A stretch of DNA of 54,257 nt from assembly GCA_015680685.1 (NCBI GenBank), contig MNCI01025068.1, positions 1-54,257 of the forward strand, read 5' to 3'. The stretch's first letter is position 1; every line of letters starts with the position of its first letter. The position numbers and the translations under genes were made by a program. Below are positions 42,430 to 52,775 of this stretch, piece by piece. The DNA is from Gnetum montanum (taxonomy: Eukaryota > Streptophyta > Gnetopsida > Gnetales > Gnetaceae). The notes under the pieces were generated by a model that was not told the origin of the DNA, ran no database searches, and saw nothing but the letters and a program-made list of their open reading frames with translations.

Positions 42430-43480
42430 CAATCGAAGGTTGCACTCTACAAAGTTTGAGCCACAGCTTCTTCCCTCTTTCCTCATTTGTACGGGGAAGT
42501 TCCTCAGCTAGGGAAGGTCTCTTGCATTGCGACTTAGTTGTTAACATCTCTGTAATGAGGCGTTCCCCCCATGTCATACTACCAGTGGTAATGGGGTCAC
42601 CTCTCCGACGCTATCCTGGGCATGAAAGTTGCATGCCACCCGATCCCTGGTCGTCATTGAAAATGATTCCCCAATAGCTTCTGGGGGGTCTTGAGATAGA
42701 GTGGTATGGAAGACTTGGTAGATCCATGGCTTAAAAATTTGGCTATGATCTTGTAGAATCCAAACTCCATTCTCATAGACTACCAAGAATTTCACAAAAC
42801 ACTGCAAGCAGGCTATGAAGAAGGCATGGTGTACATTGAATCGAGACTCAAGCTTCCCATGGAGCTTGACCATTTTAGCCAGCATTGCTCTGCAAAGGTA
42901 TTTGGCCCAATTGTAACAGGTTTCGTCTTCCATGACATCCCTCATTATCCAAGCCTGCTCAATTCCAATGACTTTTCCTTTGGATAGTCGCTTAGGGAAG
43001 GCATGGGCATGGAAAATAGGGTAAATCATTTTGGCCACCCATAGCCTCACCTTCTCAATGTAGATCCCCTTTTGGTCCTTTGCCGCCCCTAGACACTCCT
43101 CATTGTCTCCCTAATGGTGTGCATCTTTCTTAGATTTTTCTCCCATGGGGAGACCATCAGAAGGGACACTGAAAAGGTTTGCAAATAATTGGTTATTGAT
43201 TTTAAACACCATGCGCACACCGTGAACATGTGTGTGGAAGAGATCTGCTTTTTGGAGAAGGAGTCGGCTAGGGAAAGCATTTCGGTAGGCAGGACGTTCG
43301 GGTTGATGGCCAAAAACAAGTTCATAAGCCTAGTCTCCTGAAGGTTGTGGACAAGCATGGTTGGGGTCCCATTGCAGAGCCAACACTAGGTCTCCTCCAC
43401 CTCCCTGTACTTGAAAAATAGGTTCGCTTCGTTGTGCCTAGAGGTGATCACAGTCACCTCTTAGGATTTCTTTGTCATTG
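42430..43480 (-). pseudogene. Antisense gene exon 4, element C
   Basis: Begins near VTVITSRHNEANLFFKYREVEET, then PTMLVHNLQETRLMNLF, a middle part in frame 43358-43089, and frame 43050-42574 with IYPIFHAHAFPKRLS, CYNWAKYL, MLAKMVKLH, FFIACLQCFVKFLVVYENG and LQDHSQIFKPWIYQVF. After a frameshift near 42560 comes GERLITEMLTTKS to the donor at 42429, G|GTAAGT, phase 1. All these blocks align with B exon 4. No catalytic motif is recognised. Confidence 0.75.
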
Positions 43481-43570
43481 AAACAGTTCACAAAAAAAAA
43501 CAAAAAAAAGTTAGCAAAAAAAAATGAACATCATTCAAACATGTAATAGTGAATTCACACTTTAGCATAC

Positions 43571-44400
43571 CAAGTTTAAATGGCATCAAAAATGGTGGGA
43601 GATCCACCAACATGTCTTCAATGGTGAACGACCTAAGGGATGCACATTCCCTATCCAACAAATCAGCTTTTTTATACTTTTCATAAAATTGGGAATATTG
43701 GGTTGGATAGGCTTTGAACTCACCCCCAAATTTGCCTATTACATCAACCCACACATTCCTAGTAGAGGAAAACTCCCGTAGGGCCATCTGTGCCAACGCC
43801 AAGGAGTCTGTGTTACCATGGAGATCACTCCTATCAATAAAAAACCTGGTAACACAAAAAATGTATATATACATTGTTAATACCTATGTCTAGCATGGCA
43901 TGGATTACATAATGCAATAAAATACCTTTGTAGAACTCACCCGCCAACATAATAAACGATTTCAGGTGGGTTTTGAAAGCAAGTGCCCATGTGATAGGCA
44001 ACGAACAACGTGTTGTATAAGTGATAGCACTTATACCTAGGCATCTCCCAGATCCAACTTAAGCATCTTAAGATTTTTGGGCACTAGTTGGAATCTTCTA
44101 CCTGATTATCCCTAATTGACCCATCAGTCAAAAATTTTAGAATGCCCCAATTTTCCCCAGGCAACAAGGTTTCTGTGATTGCGGCTACTATGTCTGCTAA
44201 TAAGTGCGACAAAAAAATCACACTAAAATGGTGGAGGAAGAACTCTAGGAAGTCCTATGCATCCTCCCAAAACCAGACTGCCTGCCACCCCACACATGCA
44301 TATGGGGAGAAGGAACATTGGCCACTGGTTCACTAAGGTAGCACAGAGCTCCCACAATCTCTAGGACAATCAAAATGGGCTTCAACATGACCTTGCACAA
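43571..44400 (-). pseudogene. Antisense gene exons 2 and 3, element C
   Basis: Exon 2 (about 44400-43941) contains PILIVLEIVGALCYLSEPV and ends LYNTLFVAYHMGTCFQNPP...GG before GTGAGT. Exon 3 (43845-43571), after CCAG, encodes FFIDRSDLHGNTDSLALAQ and SFTIEDMLVDLPPFLMPFKL before GTATGC. Phases 2 and 1 match B. The intron between them is 95 nt (43940-43846). Confidence 0.75.
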
Positions 44401-46836
44401 CGAAGCATCAAACATTAGCACTATGTAAGAGTGAGGTTTACACGTAGTGTAGCATAAACCTCTAATTACATATAGCATAGCATGACACTTTCTTTGCATA
44501 TAGCATAGCATGACCCCCCAGTCACAAACCTCTCTTAAAACAAGAAAAAAAAACAAAATAGAATAAAAATAATAGGTAGCGTAGCAACACAATACTTGTA
44601 GCATAGCATAGTCATCAAGCCTCGTGTAATGCAAAAACACTTAAATGCAAACGCATGACTTGCCACGTAGCAAACTTAATAGAAACAAATCCAGCAACGT
44701 AGCGGTATTGTAGATTTAACAACGTAGCATTGTGACAAACCTAAACAAACAAAAACCTTACGATGTATTGGCATAGTGTAATAAAAATATTACAAAATTT
44801 AGACAAAAAAAAGAATTCACTATGTTGTAGTCGTCCCAACCATACTTTTGTTGTACAAAATAGCTCACGCTGCACTACGATAAACACATGTTACGCTATC
44901 AAATCTTGTAGATGGCCAAACCTTCCTGAGGGTGACATGCTATGCTAACCATGTGCTAAGCTATCCAGAATCATGCAAACCCCCATGACAAAGTAGTTGC
45001 AACAATGGTGGTCGAGGTGATACCTCATGCAACTCTAGCATAACATCGGTACAGCCACTATTGCCAACCAGCAATAGTGGTGGTGTAGCGGACAAAGCAG
45101 TAACCGAAATGGTGGCAAAAGACATGGATTCCATCTATAATGATTACTGTAGTCTAACAAAACAAGGGCGGCATAGCAACTTATCGAGTAGACGGAGCCT
45201 CCTCCCACACTTCAGCAATCAAACATTAGCACTATGTAAGAGTGAGGTTTACACGTAGTGTAACATAAACCTCTAATTACATATAGCATAGCATGACACT
45301 TTCTTTGCATATAGCATAGCATGACCCCCCAGTCACAAACCTCTCTTAAAACAAGAAAAAAAAACAAAATAGAATAAAAATAATAGGTAGCGTAGCAACA
45401 CAATACTTTTAGCATAGCATAGTCATCAAGCCTCGTGTAATGCAAAAACACTTAAATGCAAACACATGACTTGCCACGTAGCAAAATTAATAGAAACAAA
45501 TCTAGCAACGTAGCGGTATTGCAGATTTAACAACGTAGCATTGTGACAAACCTAAACAAACAAAAACCTTACGATGTATTGGCATAGTGTAATAAAAATA
45601 TTACAAAATTTAGACAAAAAGAAGAATTCACTATGTTGTAGTCGTCCCAACCATACTTTTGTTGTACAAAATAGCTCACGCTGCACTACGATAAATACAT
45701 GTTACGCTATCAAATCTCGTAGATGGCCAAACCCTCATGAGGGTGACATGCTACGCTAACCATATGCTAAGCTATCCAGAATCACGCAAACCCCCATGAC
45801 AAAGTAGTCGCAACAATGGCGATTGAGGCGATACCGCATGCAACTCTAGCGTAACATCGGTACAGCCACTGTTGCCAACCAGAAATAGTGGTGGTGTAGC
45901 AGACAAAGCAGTAATTGAAATGGTGGCAAAAGACGTGGATTCCATCTATAATGATTACTGTAGTCTAACAAAACAAGGGCGGCATAGCAACTTATCGAGT
46001 AGATAGAGCCTCCTCCCACACTTCAGCAATCAAACATTAGCACTATGTAAGAGTGAGGTTTACACGTAGTGTAACATAAACCTCTAATTACATATAGCAT
46101 AGCATGACACTTTCTTTTCATATAGCATAGCATGACCCCCCAGTCACAAACCTCTCTTAAAACAAGAAAAAAAAACAAAATAAAATAAAAATAATAGGTA
46201 GCGTAGCAACACAATACTTGTAGCATAGCATAGTCATCAAGCCTCATGTAATGCAAAAACACTTAAATGCAAACGCATGACTTGCCACGTAGCAAACTTA
46301 ATAGAAACAATCCAGCAACGTAGCGGTATTGCAGATTTAACAACGTAGCATTGTGACAAACCTAAACAAACAAAAACCTTACGATGTATTGGCATAGTGT
46401 AATAAAAATATTACAAAATTTAGACAAAAAAAAGAATTCACTATGTTGTAGTCGTCCCAACCATACTTTTGTTGTACAGAATAGCTCACGCTGCACTACG
46501 ATAAACACATGTTACGCTATCAAATCTCGTAGATGGCCAAACCCTTCTGAGGGTGACATGCTACGCTAACCATGCGCTAAGCTATCCAGAATCACGCAAA
46601 CCCCCATGACAAAGTAGTCACAACAATGGCAGTCGAGGTGATACCGCATGCAACTCTAGCGTAACATCGGTACAGCCACTGTTGCCAACCAGAAATAGTG
46701 GTGGTGTAGCAGACAAAGCAGTAATTGAAATGGTGGCAAAAGACGTGGATTCCATCTATAATGATTACTGTAGTCTAACAAAACAAGGGCGGCATAGCAA
46801 CTTATCGAGCAGACGGAGCCTCCTCCCACACTTCAG
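44401..46836. repeat. 811-bp tandem triplication in the antisense gene's first intron
   Basis: Three near-identical units, starting at about 44405, 45216 and 46027 (CAAACATTAGCACTATGTAAG). They are rich in TAGCATAGCATGAC and GTAGCGTAGCAACAC. Open frames repeated in each unit (for example 44763-44948) recur only because of the duplication, and none is credible as a gene. The array lies between antisense exons 1 and 2. Confidence 0.95.
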
Positions 46837-46924
46837 CATGCATCTGGGATAGGCGTCCTAGAGTGTCCTTCACCTCGTCCACCTTAGTGAGTCCTTGATA
46901 CTTACATTCACCTTTAGGTACCAT
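46805..46924 (-). pseudogene. Antisense gene candidate exon 1, element C
   Basis: 40 codons from ATG at 46924 (MVPKGECKYQGLTKVDEVKD...) to a stop at 46802-46804. Like B exon 1 (MGKGKEVKGQG...NLTFAEEIEAML) it is short, basic at the start and 3' of a TATA box. Sequence similarity is slight and the donor is unresolved. Confidence 0.4.
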
Positions 46925-47056
46925 GGTTTCACTCGCAAATGTTGTCAGCTGCTATGCTATACTGTTTGGCTTTCTCTCGGCATGATCGCGCTACGCTCTA
47001 GATGCAGGCTCTACTCTTTGACAACGAAAAAGACAAGTTTACTAGGGGTAAACCCC

Positions 47057-47064
47057 TATTTATA
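47057..47064 (-). promoter_or_regulatory. TATA box of the antisense gene, element C
   Basis: On the minus strand GCTATAAATAGGGG, about 135 bp upstream of ATG 46924. It lies between the RT side and the gene, like 17848-17856 in B. Confidence 0.6.
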
Positions 47065-47219
47065 GCTAATGCGATTAAAAGAACTTGTCATTTTCATACC
47101 CTAAGTAATGTGGGATGCCCCGTATAGCGTAGCACTATTGTGTCATAATCCCACTATAGTGTAGCATCATTTTTTGCAAACAAGTGGGCCCAACTGAAAA
47201 TTTCATCCCACCTTGAATT

Positions 47220-47545
47220 AGCAACCTACCTTTACAAAGTCTACATGCCACGGTCCACAAAGACCTTAAACTAGTAACCTTAGTTCTCAAACTCCACCCG
47301 TTAACAGTCTACTAAGACCTTAAACTAGCAACCTCAATTTACATTTTGATATACACTATAGCATGAGTACGGTCTACCATGATCTTAAACTGGGAACCTT
47401 AGTATCCATTTGTTATATTAAACTAGATTTTGCAATGTTACAATCTATCATAACCTTAAACTGGCAAAGTTACTATCCCTTGTATGCTCAAACTCGTTCA
47501 CAGTCTGCCAAGACCTTAAACTGGTAGCTTGTGAACTTGGCTAAA
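47220..47545 (+). repeat. Element C spacer 2 with ACCTTAAACTAG repeats
   Basis: Six or so units such as GTCTACTAAGACCTTAAACT followed by AGCAACC, spaced about 50-60 bp apart. It is in the same place as the 30-bp TTAAACT array of A (9693-9990). Confidence 0.8.
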
Positions 47546-47647
47546 TAGTTGACAATCATTTCATGTTTCATTGTTGCTTTGCAAATATTTATTACACATT
47601 ATTGCTATAAACAGGTATCACTTGACTTGGATTTTTCTTATTGTGGT

Positions 47648-47649
47648 AG
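47648..47649 (+). other. Candidate sense-strand 3' splice site before RT, element C
   Basis: T-rich tract and TTATTGTGGTAG, then GTTGAACAAGATGG. It aligns with the sites in A (10098) and B (17512). Confidence 0.4.
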
Positions 47650-48700
47650 GTTGAACAAGATGGCCATGCAGTGTGATCTACATTCACATTTAACCTTGAC
47701 AAGTCCTCATGGTAAGCTTGCAAGACATCCGAACTTAGAGTTGATAGATTAGGATTCACCCACTGATAACACTATAACATCCCTAGAAACATTCCTAGAT
47801 TGGCTCGAACATTTGGTCCAACCCTTAGACTTAGAGGCCAGGGATGTGACCGAAGACCCTCTCATCGAAATACCTATAACGACATCCAGGGGGGAAATAA
47901 AGACACTAAAACTTAGTTCCCTCCTAGATTAACAAATACAAAAGGATGTATCCAAAGTCCTTCAAGACAACGTCAAAGTATTCGTGTGGTCCTATAATGA
48001 CATGTTGGGCTTAGACCCATGGCTAATACAGCATAACATTGTTTTGGAGCCATGTATCAAACTGGTTAAACAAAAGGCTTGGGAAACTAAACTAGAAATT
48101 GCACTAGTTGTACGTGATGAAATTACCAAGCTATACCAAGAAGGCTTCATTCATGCAGTCGATTACTCAGAGTGGGTATCAAACATCATTGTAGTATCTA
48201 AGAAAATAGGAGGAATACAAATTTGTATAGACTTTCAGAATCTAAACAAAGCAACAATTAAGGATGATTTCCCACTACCAAGTATTGATCAGCTTATCGA
48301 CACTATGGTTGGTCATGCTTTATTATCCTTTATGGATGGGTTCTCGGGTTACAATCAAATTTGCATCAATCCAAAGTATCAATTGACGACTACTTCATGA
48401 CCCCTTAGGATACCTTTTGTTACACTATGATGCCCTTTGGTCTCAAAAATGCCAGAGCAACCTATCAATGAGCCATGACGTACATATTCAGCAACTACCT
48501 CATAGAGAGACTAAACGATTATGTGGACGACATAGCAATCAAGTCTAAGATGGCTATTAATCACCCCAACAATCTAGAGGTAGTCCTTCAGCGTTGTCAC
48601 ATGCATGACTTGCGACTCAATCCAAAGAAATGTGTTTTCAATGTAAAAAGCAGATGCATACTAGGGCTTGTAGTATCAGAGGCTAGAATATGAGTGAACC
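47650..48700 (+). pseudogene. Element C reverse transcriptase
   Basis: Opens with MQCDLHSHLTLTSPHGKLARHP, matching MDCQHLTAPLIIDGPYGKIARD of A. Frame 47984-48400 carries LGLDPWLIQHNIVLEP, YSEWVSNIIVVSKK, ICIDFQNLNKATIKDDFPLP and LSFMDGFSGYNQI. After a frameshift near 48395, MPFGLKNARATYQ follows, then (48475-48693) the NDYVDDIAIKSK box. Catalytic Asp residues remain, but stops near 47931, 48400 and 48468 break it. Confidence 0.85.
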
Positions 48701-49795
48701 CTAACAAAGTTAAGGCCATCATTAACCTAGCACCCCCTACCAACCTTAAATAATTACGTAGGTTGCAAGGTAGAATATAGTTTATCATAAGGTTTATAGC
48801 AAGGTTAACCAACNACACAATGTCAACAAGCCTTCAATGACTTAAAGAAAGAGCTTTAACACCTCCCAACTATTTACCCACCACAGAAGGATAAGCCTTT
48901 CCACATCTACCTTGCCACCTCAGACACATCTATCGTAGTAGTGTTATGCCAAAAAAGAGAGGATGACACTGAAATCTTAGTTTATTACCTGAGCCATGCA
49001 TTAGTAGCCTACGAACGAAGTACAACAAAGTGGAAAGGAATTTTCTCTCCCTAGTATTTGCGCTAAAAAAGTGGAGACACTACCTGTTCCGTAGCCAGGT
49101 TAACATTATATGCAAGAGTAATATACTTTGAGCTATCACGAACAACTTATATGAGAGTAGTAGGATAGCCCGATGAAAAGCTATAATTGCATAATTTGAT
49201 TTACACTATGTAGTCCAATTGTCAACGAAAGCACAAGTGATAGCTATGTAGCTTACAACCTCACTTGTTGATGATCAGGCAGCCATAGAGCCAGAATTCC
49301 CTGACGAACATATTAATAGTGTCAACCCTATGCCATTACATTTCGAGACCACTTTGCATTTCGACGACGCCTCAACCATGCATGGTGGTAGTGCTACCAC
49401 CATCATTACATTCCCCTCAGGGGACATTCAACCTTTTTCTTACCATTTCGTGTTCCTTTATACAAATAATATAACTAAGTACAAAGGACTCCTTAGGGGC
49501 CTTTTAGCAGTTCAACAATTAAAGAGCCAACATCTAGCAGTTTGAGGAAATTCCCAACTTATCATCAACCAAATCATTGAAATCTATGTGTGTAAAGCTT
49601 CACACTTACAACCTTATTGTGATTTAGCCAAAAACTTGTTGAAACAATTCACAACAATAGATATCCAACATGTTCCATGCAGCGAAAGCACTGTAGAAAA
49701 TGCCTTAGCCACACTAGCATTAAACGTACCACCACACTTGTTTGCAACTTTACCTGCTTCAATAATAGAATGCATAGATCCTATCACATAAGCAG
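48701..49795 (+). pseudogene. Element C double RNase H region
   Basis: Thumb/connection decayed to about 48830, with an N at 48814 and sequence missing there relative to A. Ty3-type RNase H at about 48880-49290 (FALKKWRHYLFRSQVNIICK). Second RNase HI-like domain at 49330-49760: HFDDAS, NNITKYKGL (catalytic Glu lost), stop then GNSQLIINQ (Asp changed to Asn) and ENALATLAL. The domain is clearly dead in this copy. Confidence 0.8.
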
Positions 49796-51076
49796 TAGAC
49801 ATCACCTCCATAAGTGCTACTAACGCTCAAGAATGGTACGCTAATGTTAAGGCCTACTTGCAACATGGCGAACCCCCACATGACTTGATATCCGCCCAAA
49901 AGGATGCAATCCAAAAACGAGCACAATAGTATGTCCTTGTAGGAGATAATACCTTATGCAAACACTCATTTGATGGGATATTGTTGACTTGCGTTGGTGG
50001 TGAAGAGGCACAGAAAATCGTTAACAAAGTCCATGAAGGACTATGTGGAGGACACATAGCTCCTAGGGCCATGGTAACTAAAATCAGATACCTAGGGTAT
50101 TACTGGCCTCGTATGGAATGAGATTGCTTTGCTAAAGTTAGGATGTGTGATACATGCCAACATCATGAAAATCTTATACACATTTCACCTATTGAGTTGC
50201 ACCCTACACAGATCACGTGGCCATTCCAATGATGGGAACTAGATATCATAAGACCCATAACACCTAAGTCTTCCGCGGGACATAGCTTCATCATCACTTC
50301 CACTGAGTATTTTACAAAGTGGGCAGAGGCTATCCTCCTTAGGAAAACTACATCCCAACAGGTTTACCACTTTATCTTAGACAACATCATAATAAGGTTT
50401 GGTCTTCCCATGACTATGGTGATGGACAATGGACCACAGTTTAGTAGTGCAGAAACCAAAACCTTTTGTAGCAACCTTGGCATCAAGCAATCCTTTTCGT
50501 TTCCATACTACCCATAGGCAAATGGTCAGGTAGAGGCAACAAACAAGGTCATCATCAACTTGCTTAAAAAGATGCTTAGCAGTAGCAAGAGGTGATGGCA
50601 CGAGGAAATCCTCTACGTGCTGTGGGCCTACCATACGATGTGCAGAACAACTACAGGTAAGACTCGCTATAGCCTAGTTTACGAATTTGAAGCAGTGTTA
50701 CCCCTTGAATTACAAGTACCGTCACTATGAATGATCCTTTTAAGCATCATGAACGAAGCCCAGAACAATGAGTCAAGGATCATCAACCTTAACCCCCTAG
50801 AGGAAGAGCATGCACAAACACTCGATCATATTGAATGGTATCAAGACAAGCAGCAGCAAAAGCAACATGCCAACCTACATCGATGGCCAATAAAAAAGTG
50901 AGACCTAGTTCTCAAAGGTATCCATGAACATGCAAACAAGTTTTTCGTAAACTAGGAAGGCCCATTCATAGTTACAAAATCCTATGAGAATGGAGCCTTT
51001 AAACTGGCAGACATGGATGGTAGAGAGTTTGCAAATCTAATGAACCACTTATACCTGAAGCCATACTACGTCTGAT
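49796..51076 (+). pseudogene. Element C integrase
   Basis: Zinc-finger motif VHEGLCGGH...CDTCQHH is intact. The core has WELDIIRP, MVMDNGPQF and NGQVEATNK. The C-terminal part has EGPFIVTKSYENGAFKL and ends YYV at about 51076. In-frame stops near 50118, 50230, 50515, 50593, 50728, 50900 and 50953 are mostly TGA or TAG in place of TGG or CAG/CAA. No chromodomain. Confidence 0.85.
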
Positions 51077-51089
51077 GCAGAGGCAAGGT

Positions 51090-51370
51090 AAGCAACACAG
51101 TCCACTATGACTATAAACTGGCACAAAACATCCACTATGATGTTAAATTGGCACAGATGGTTCGCTACGACCTTAAACTAGCCCATCCACCATTCGTTGG
51201 GATCTTAAACTAGCACAATGGTCTGCTAGGAACTTAAATTAGCACAGTGGTTTATTAGGAACTTAAACTAGCACAGCGATCTGCTAGGACCTTAAACTAG
51301 CACATTGCAATCTGCTAGGACCTTAAACCAGTACATCTGATGGTCTACCAAGACCTTAAATTGGGTTTGA
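51090..51370 (+). repeat. Element C spacer 3 with ACCTTAAACTAGCACA repeats
   Basis: Seven or so units such as GTCTGCTAGGACCTTAAACT followed by AGCACA, spaced about 30-45 bp. It starts just after the integrase stop. Confidence 0.85.
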
Positions 51371-52720
51371 GGCACAACGCTCTTAGCCTGCATCTATGAT
51401 CCTACAAATAAGAAAATGTGCACAACGCCAACCCAGGGTGGGGGCATTGCAGTTCCAGAATGTAGTTCACGACGACAAGAAAGCACCCTCTGAAACATAT
51501 GCAACACCACTTCCCCTAGCATCTTCTTGATCCTCTAGAGATGTTTTCTGACATCTTGCTAATCCTTTGGAGATGTTGTCTGACATCTTGCTGACCTTCC
51601 AGAGCTACTGCTACCACAGCCTGTTGCCCTGGTAGTAGCTTCCATTGTCAGTGCCTACTGCTAGATTTCTAGTACTATTATGGCCCAACCACAAGATTTC
51701 TATCCTCCAATCCCCGCCATCATCTGAGCTCAAAAGACATTTAGCTATTATGACTCTCACCTTACAGCTGAACTACATGATGTTTGCCTTGGGCAGGGAC
51801 TCCTAAGCACTCGCATCGTTGCAACTCCTAGTCCCCTCAATACTGGCCCCTTCAACTTGCCACTACCAAAGCTTCTGCTAGCCTTCCTGCTTTAGATGTC
51901 GCATGCCTCAACAATAGTGCCTACCACTTTAGCGATGTCTAAAGTAAGTAATACCTTTACCTAACTACATTTCATGGTTACATTTCTTTGGTATGCTTTC
52001 TATTGCGCTTACAAGATACGGCCCGAGATGGTATCGGTCAGGGATGCATTTTGCCAAGAGAACAAGGCACTACAACTTTCCAAGGTGATCGCTCTAACTA
52101 GCTTAGCTACTTAGGAGTGCACATCCTGCCCTTCCTCTTAACCTTCATCATCTCGTTTCTTACACCGGCAGTTTCCCTTTTCACATCTCTTTTACAAGCT
52201 TTCTTGATACATGTAAAGCCCTCCCATATGCTCAACCGCAAAGTCCATGACGCGCATAACGCAACTCACCGCATGGGAAGCATCTGTAGGCAATTCAAAG
52301 CCCCACATGGATGTAACATAACTCATCTTAGAGAGGAAACACTTGTCCTAAAACAACAAGGTTGTTTGCAAGAGGACACGGCTACAAAACTGTAAAAGAG
52401 CAAAAGAGCTCAAAAAAATAGGAGCATGTGCCCAAAACAAATGGTGCACCAGCTGTTTCACAATGACCATCTCTAAGCATTCCGACAAGAGGTCAGAAGC
52501 CAGCAAAAGAAAGATGTCCATGCATGCTAATTCCCTCACAAGCACTCCAGAGGGACCATGCTATGCTTCATTTTTCCTTTTCCTGATCCTATCCAATCAA
52601 GTCCATCATTTCCCCTCTTTTTCCTGCACAACTATCTTGATACTCCCAAGCATAGCAAAGTGACATTTGAGTGACCACCAAAGAGTAATACTAGTGTCTT
52701 GTCCTTCATGGTGTTTCGTA
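51371..52720 (+). other. Element C 3' untranslated region
   Basis: No recognised gene. The frame 52117-52395 (92 codons) starts with a hydrophobic stretch (HILPFLLTFIISFLTP). Its end, near 52360, resembles the stretch around 31850 of A, but there is no domain support. A short repeated phrase 'cttgctgacc / cttgctaatcc' lies near 51550-51600. Confidence 0.6.
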
Positions 52721-52722
52721 TT

Positions 52723-52766
52723 CTTTGTCGATGTCTATCAGGTGGATCCTCTAGACATTGACAAAG
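52723..52766 (+). other. Conserved hairpin next to the 3' LTR, element C
   Basis: Arms CTTTGTCGATGTCTA (52723-52737) and TAGACATTGACAAAG (52752-52766) form 15 pairs with one G-U, loop 14 nt. Compared with A, four stem positions differ on both sides in a pairing-preserving way. AAAGAGGGG CCAA and the LTR follow. Confidence 0.85.
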
Positions 52767-52775
52767 AGGGGCCAA

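Larger units (their letters stand above)
40757..46924 (-). pseudogene. Element C antisense multi-exon gene, homologous to that of B
   Basis: Minus strand, between protease and RT. Exon model: 1 (46924 to at most 46805), 2 (about 44400-43941), 3 (43845-43571), 4 (about 43480-42430), 5 (about 42290-42070), 6 (about 41956-41816), 7 (41726-40906), 8 (40816-40757, stop TAG). Intron phases 2, 1, 1, 1 and 0 can be checked between exons 2/3, 3/4, 4/5, 6/7 and 7/8 and equal those of B. The protein is clearly related although the DNA has diverged. Stops exist in exons 2, 4 and 6, and a frameshift in exon 4 near 42560. An N lies at 42071. Function unknown. Confidence 0.8.

Noticed and set aside
44245-44640. 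131-codon frame with a hydrophobic N part, seen again at 45212 and 46023
   Set aside because: Shadow of the repeat array and of antisense exon 2 in another frame. The apparent membrane segments come from the low-complexity repeat.
44763-44948. 61-codon frame repeated at 45574 and 46384
   Set aside because: Repeated only because the 811-bp unit is triplicated. No homologue is seen in B and it lies in an intron.
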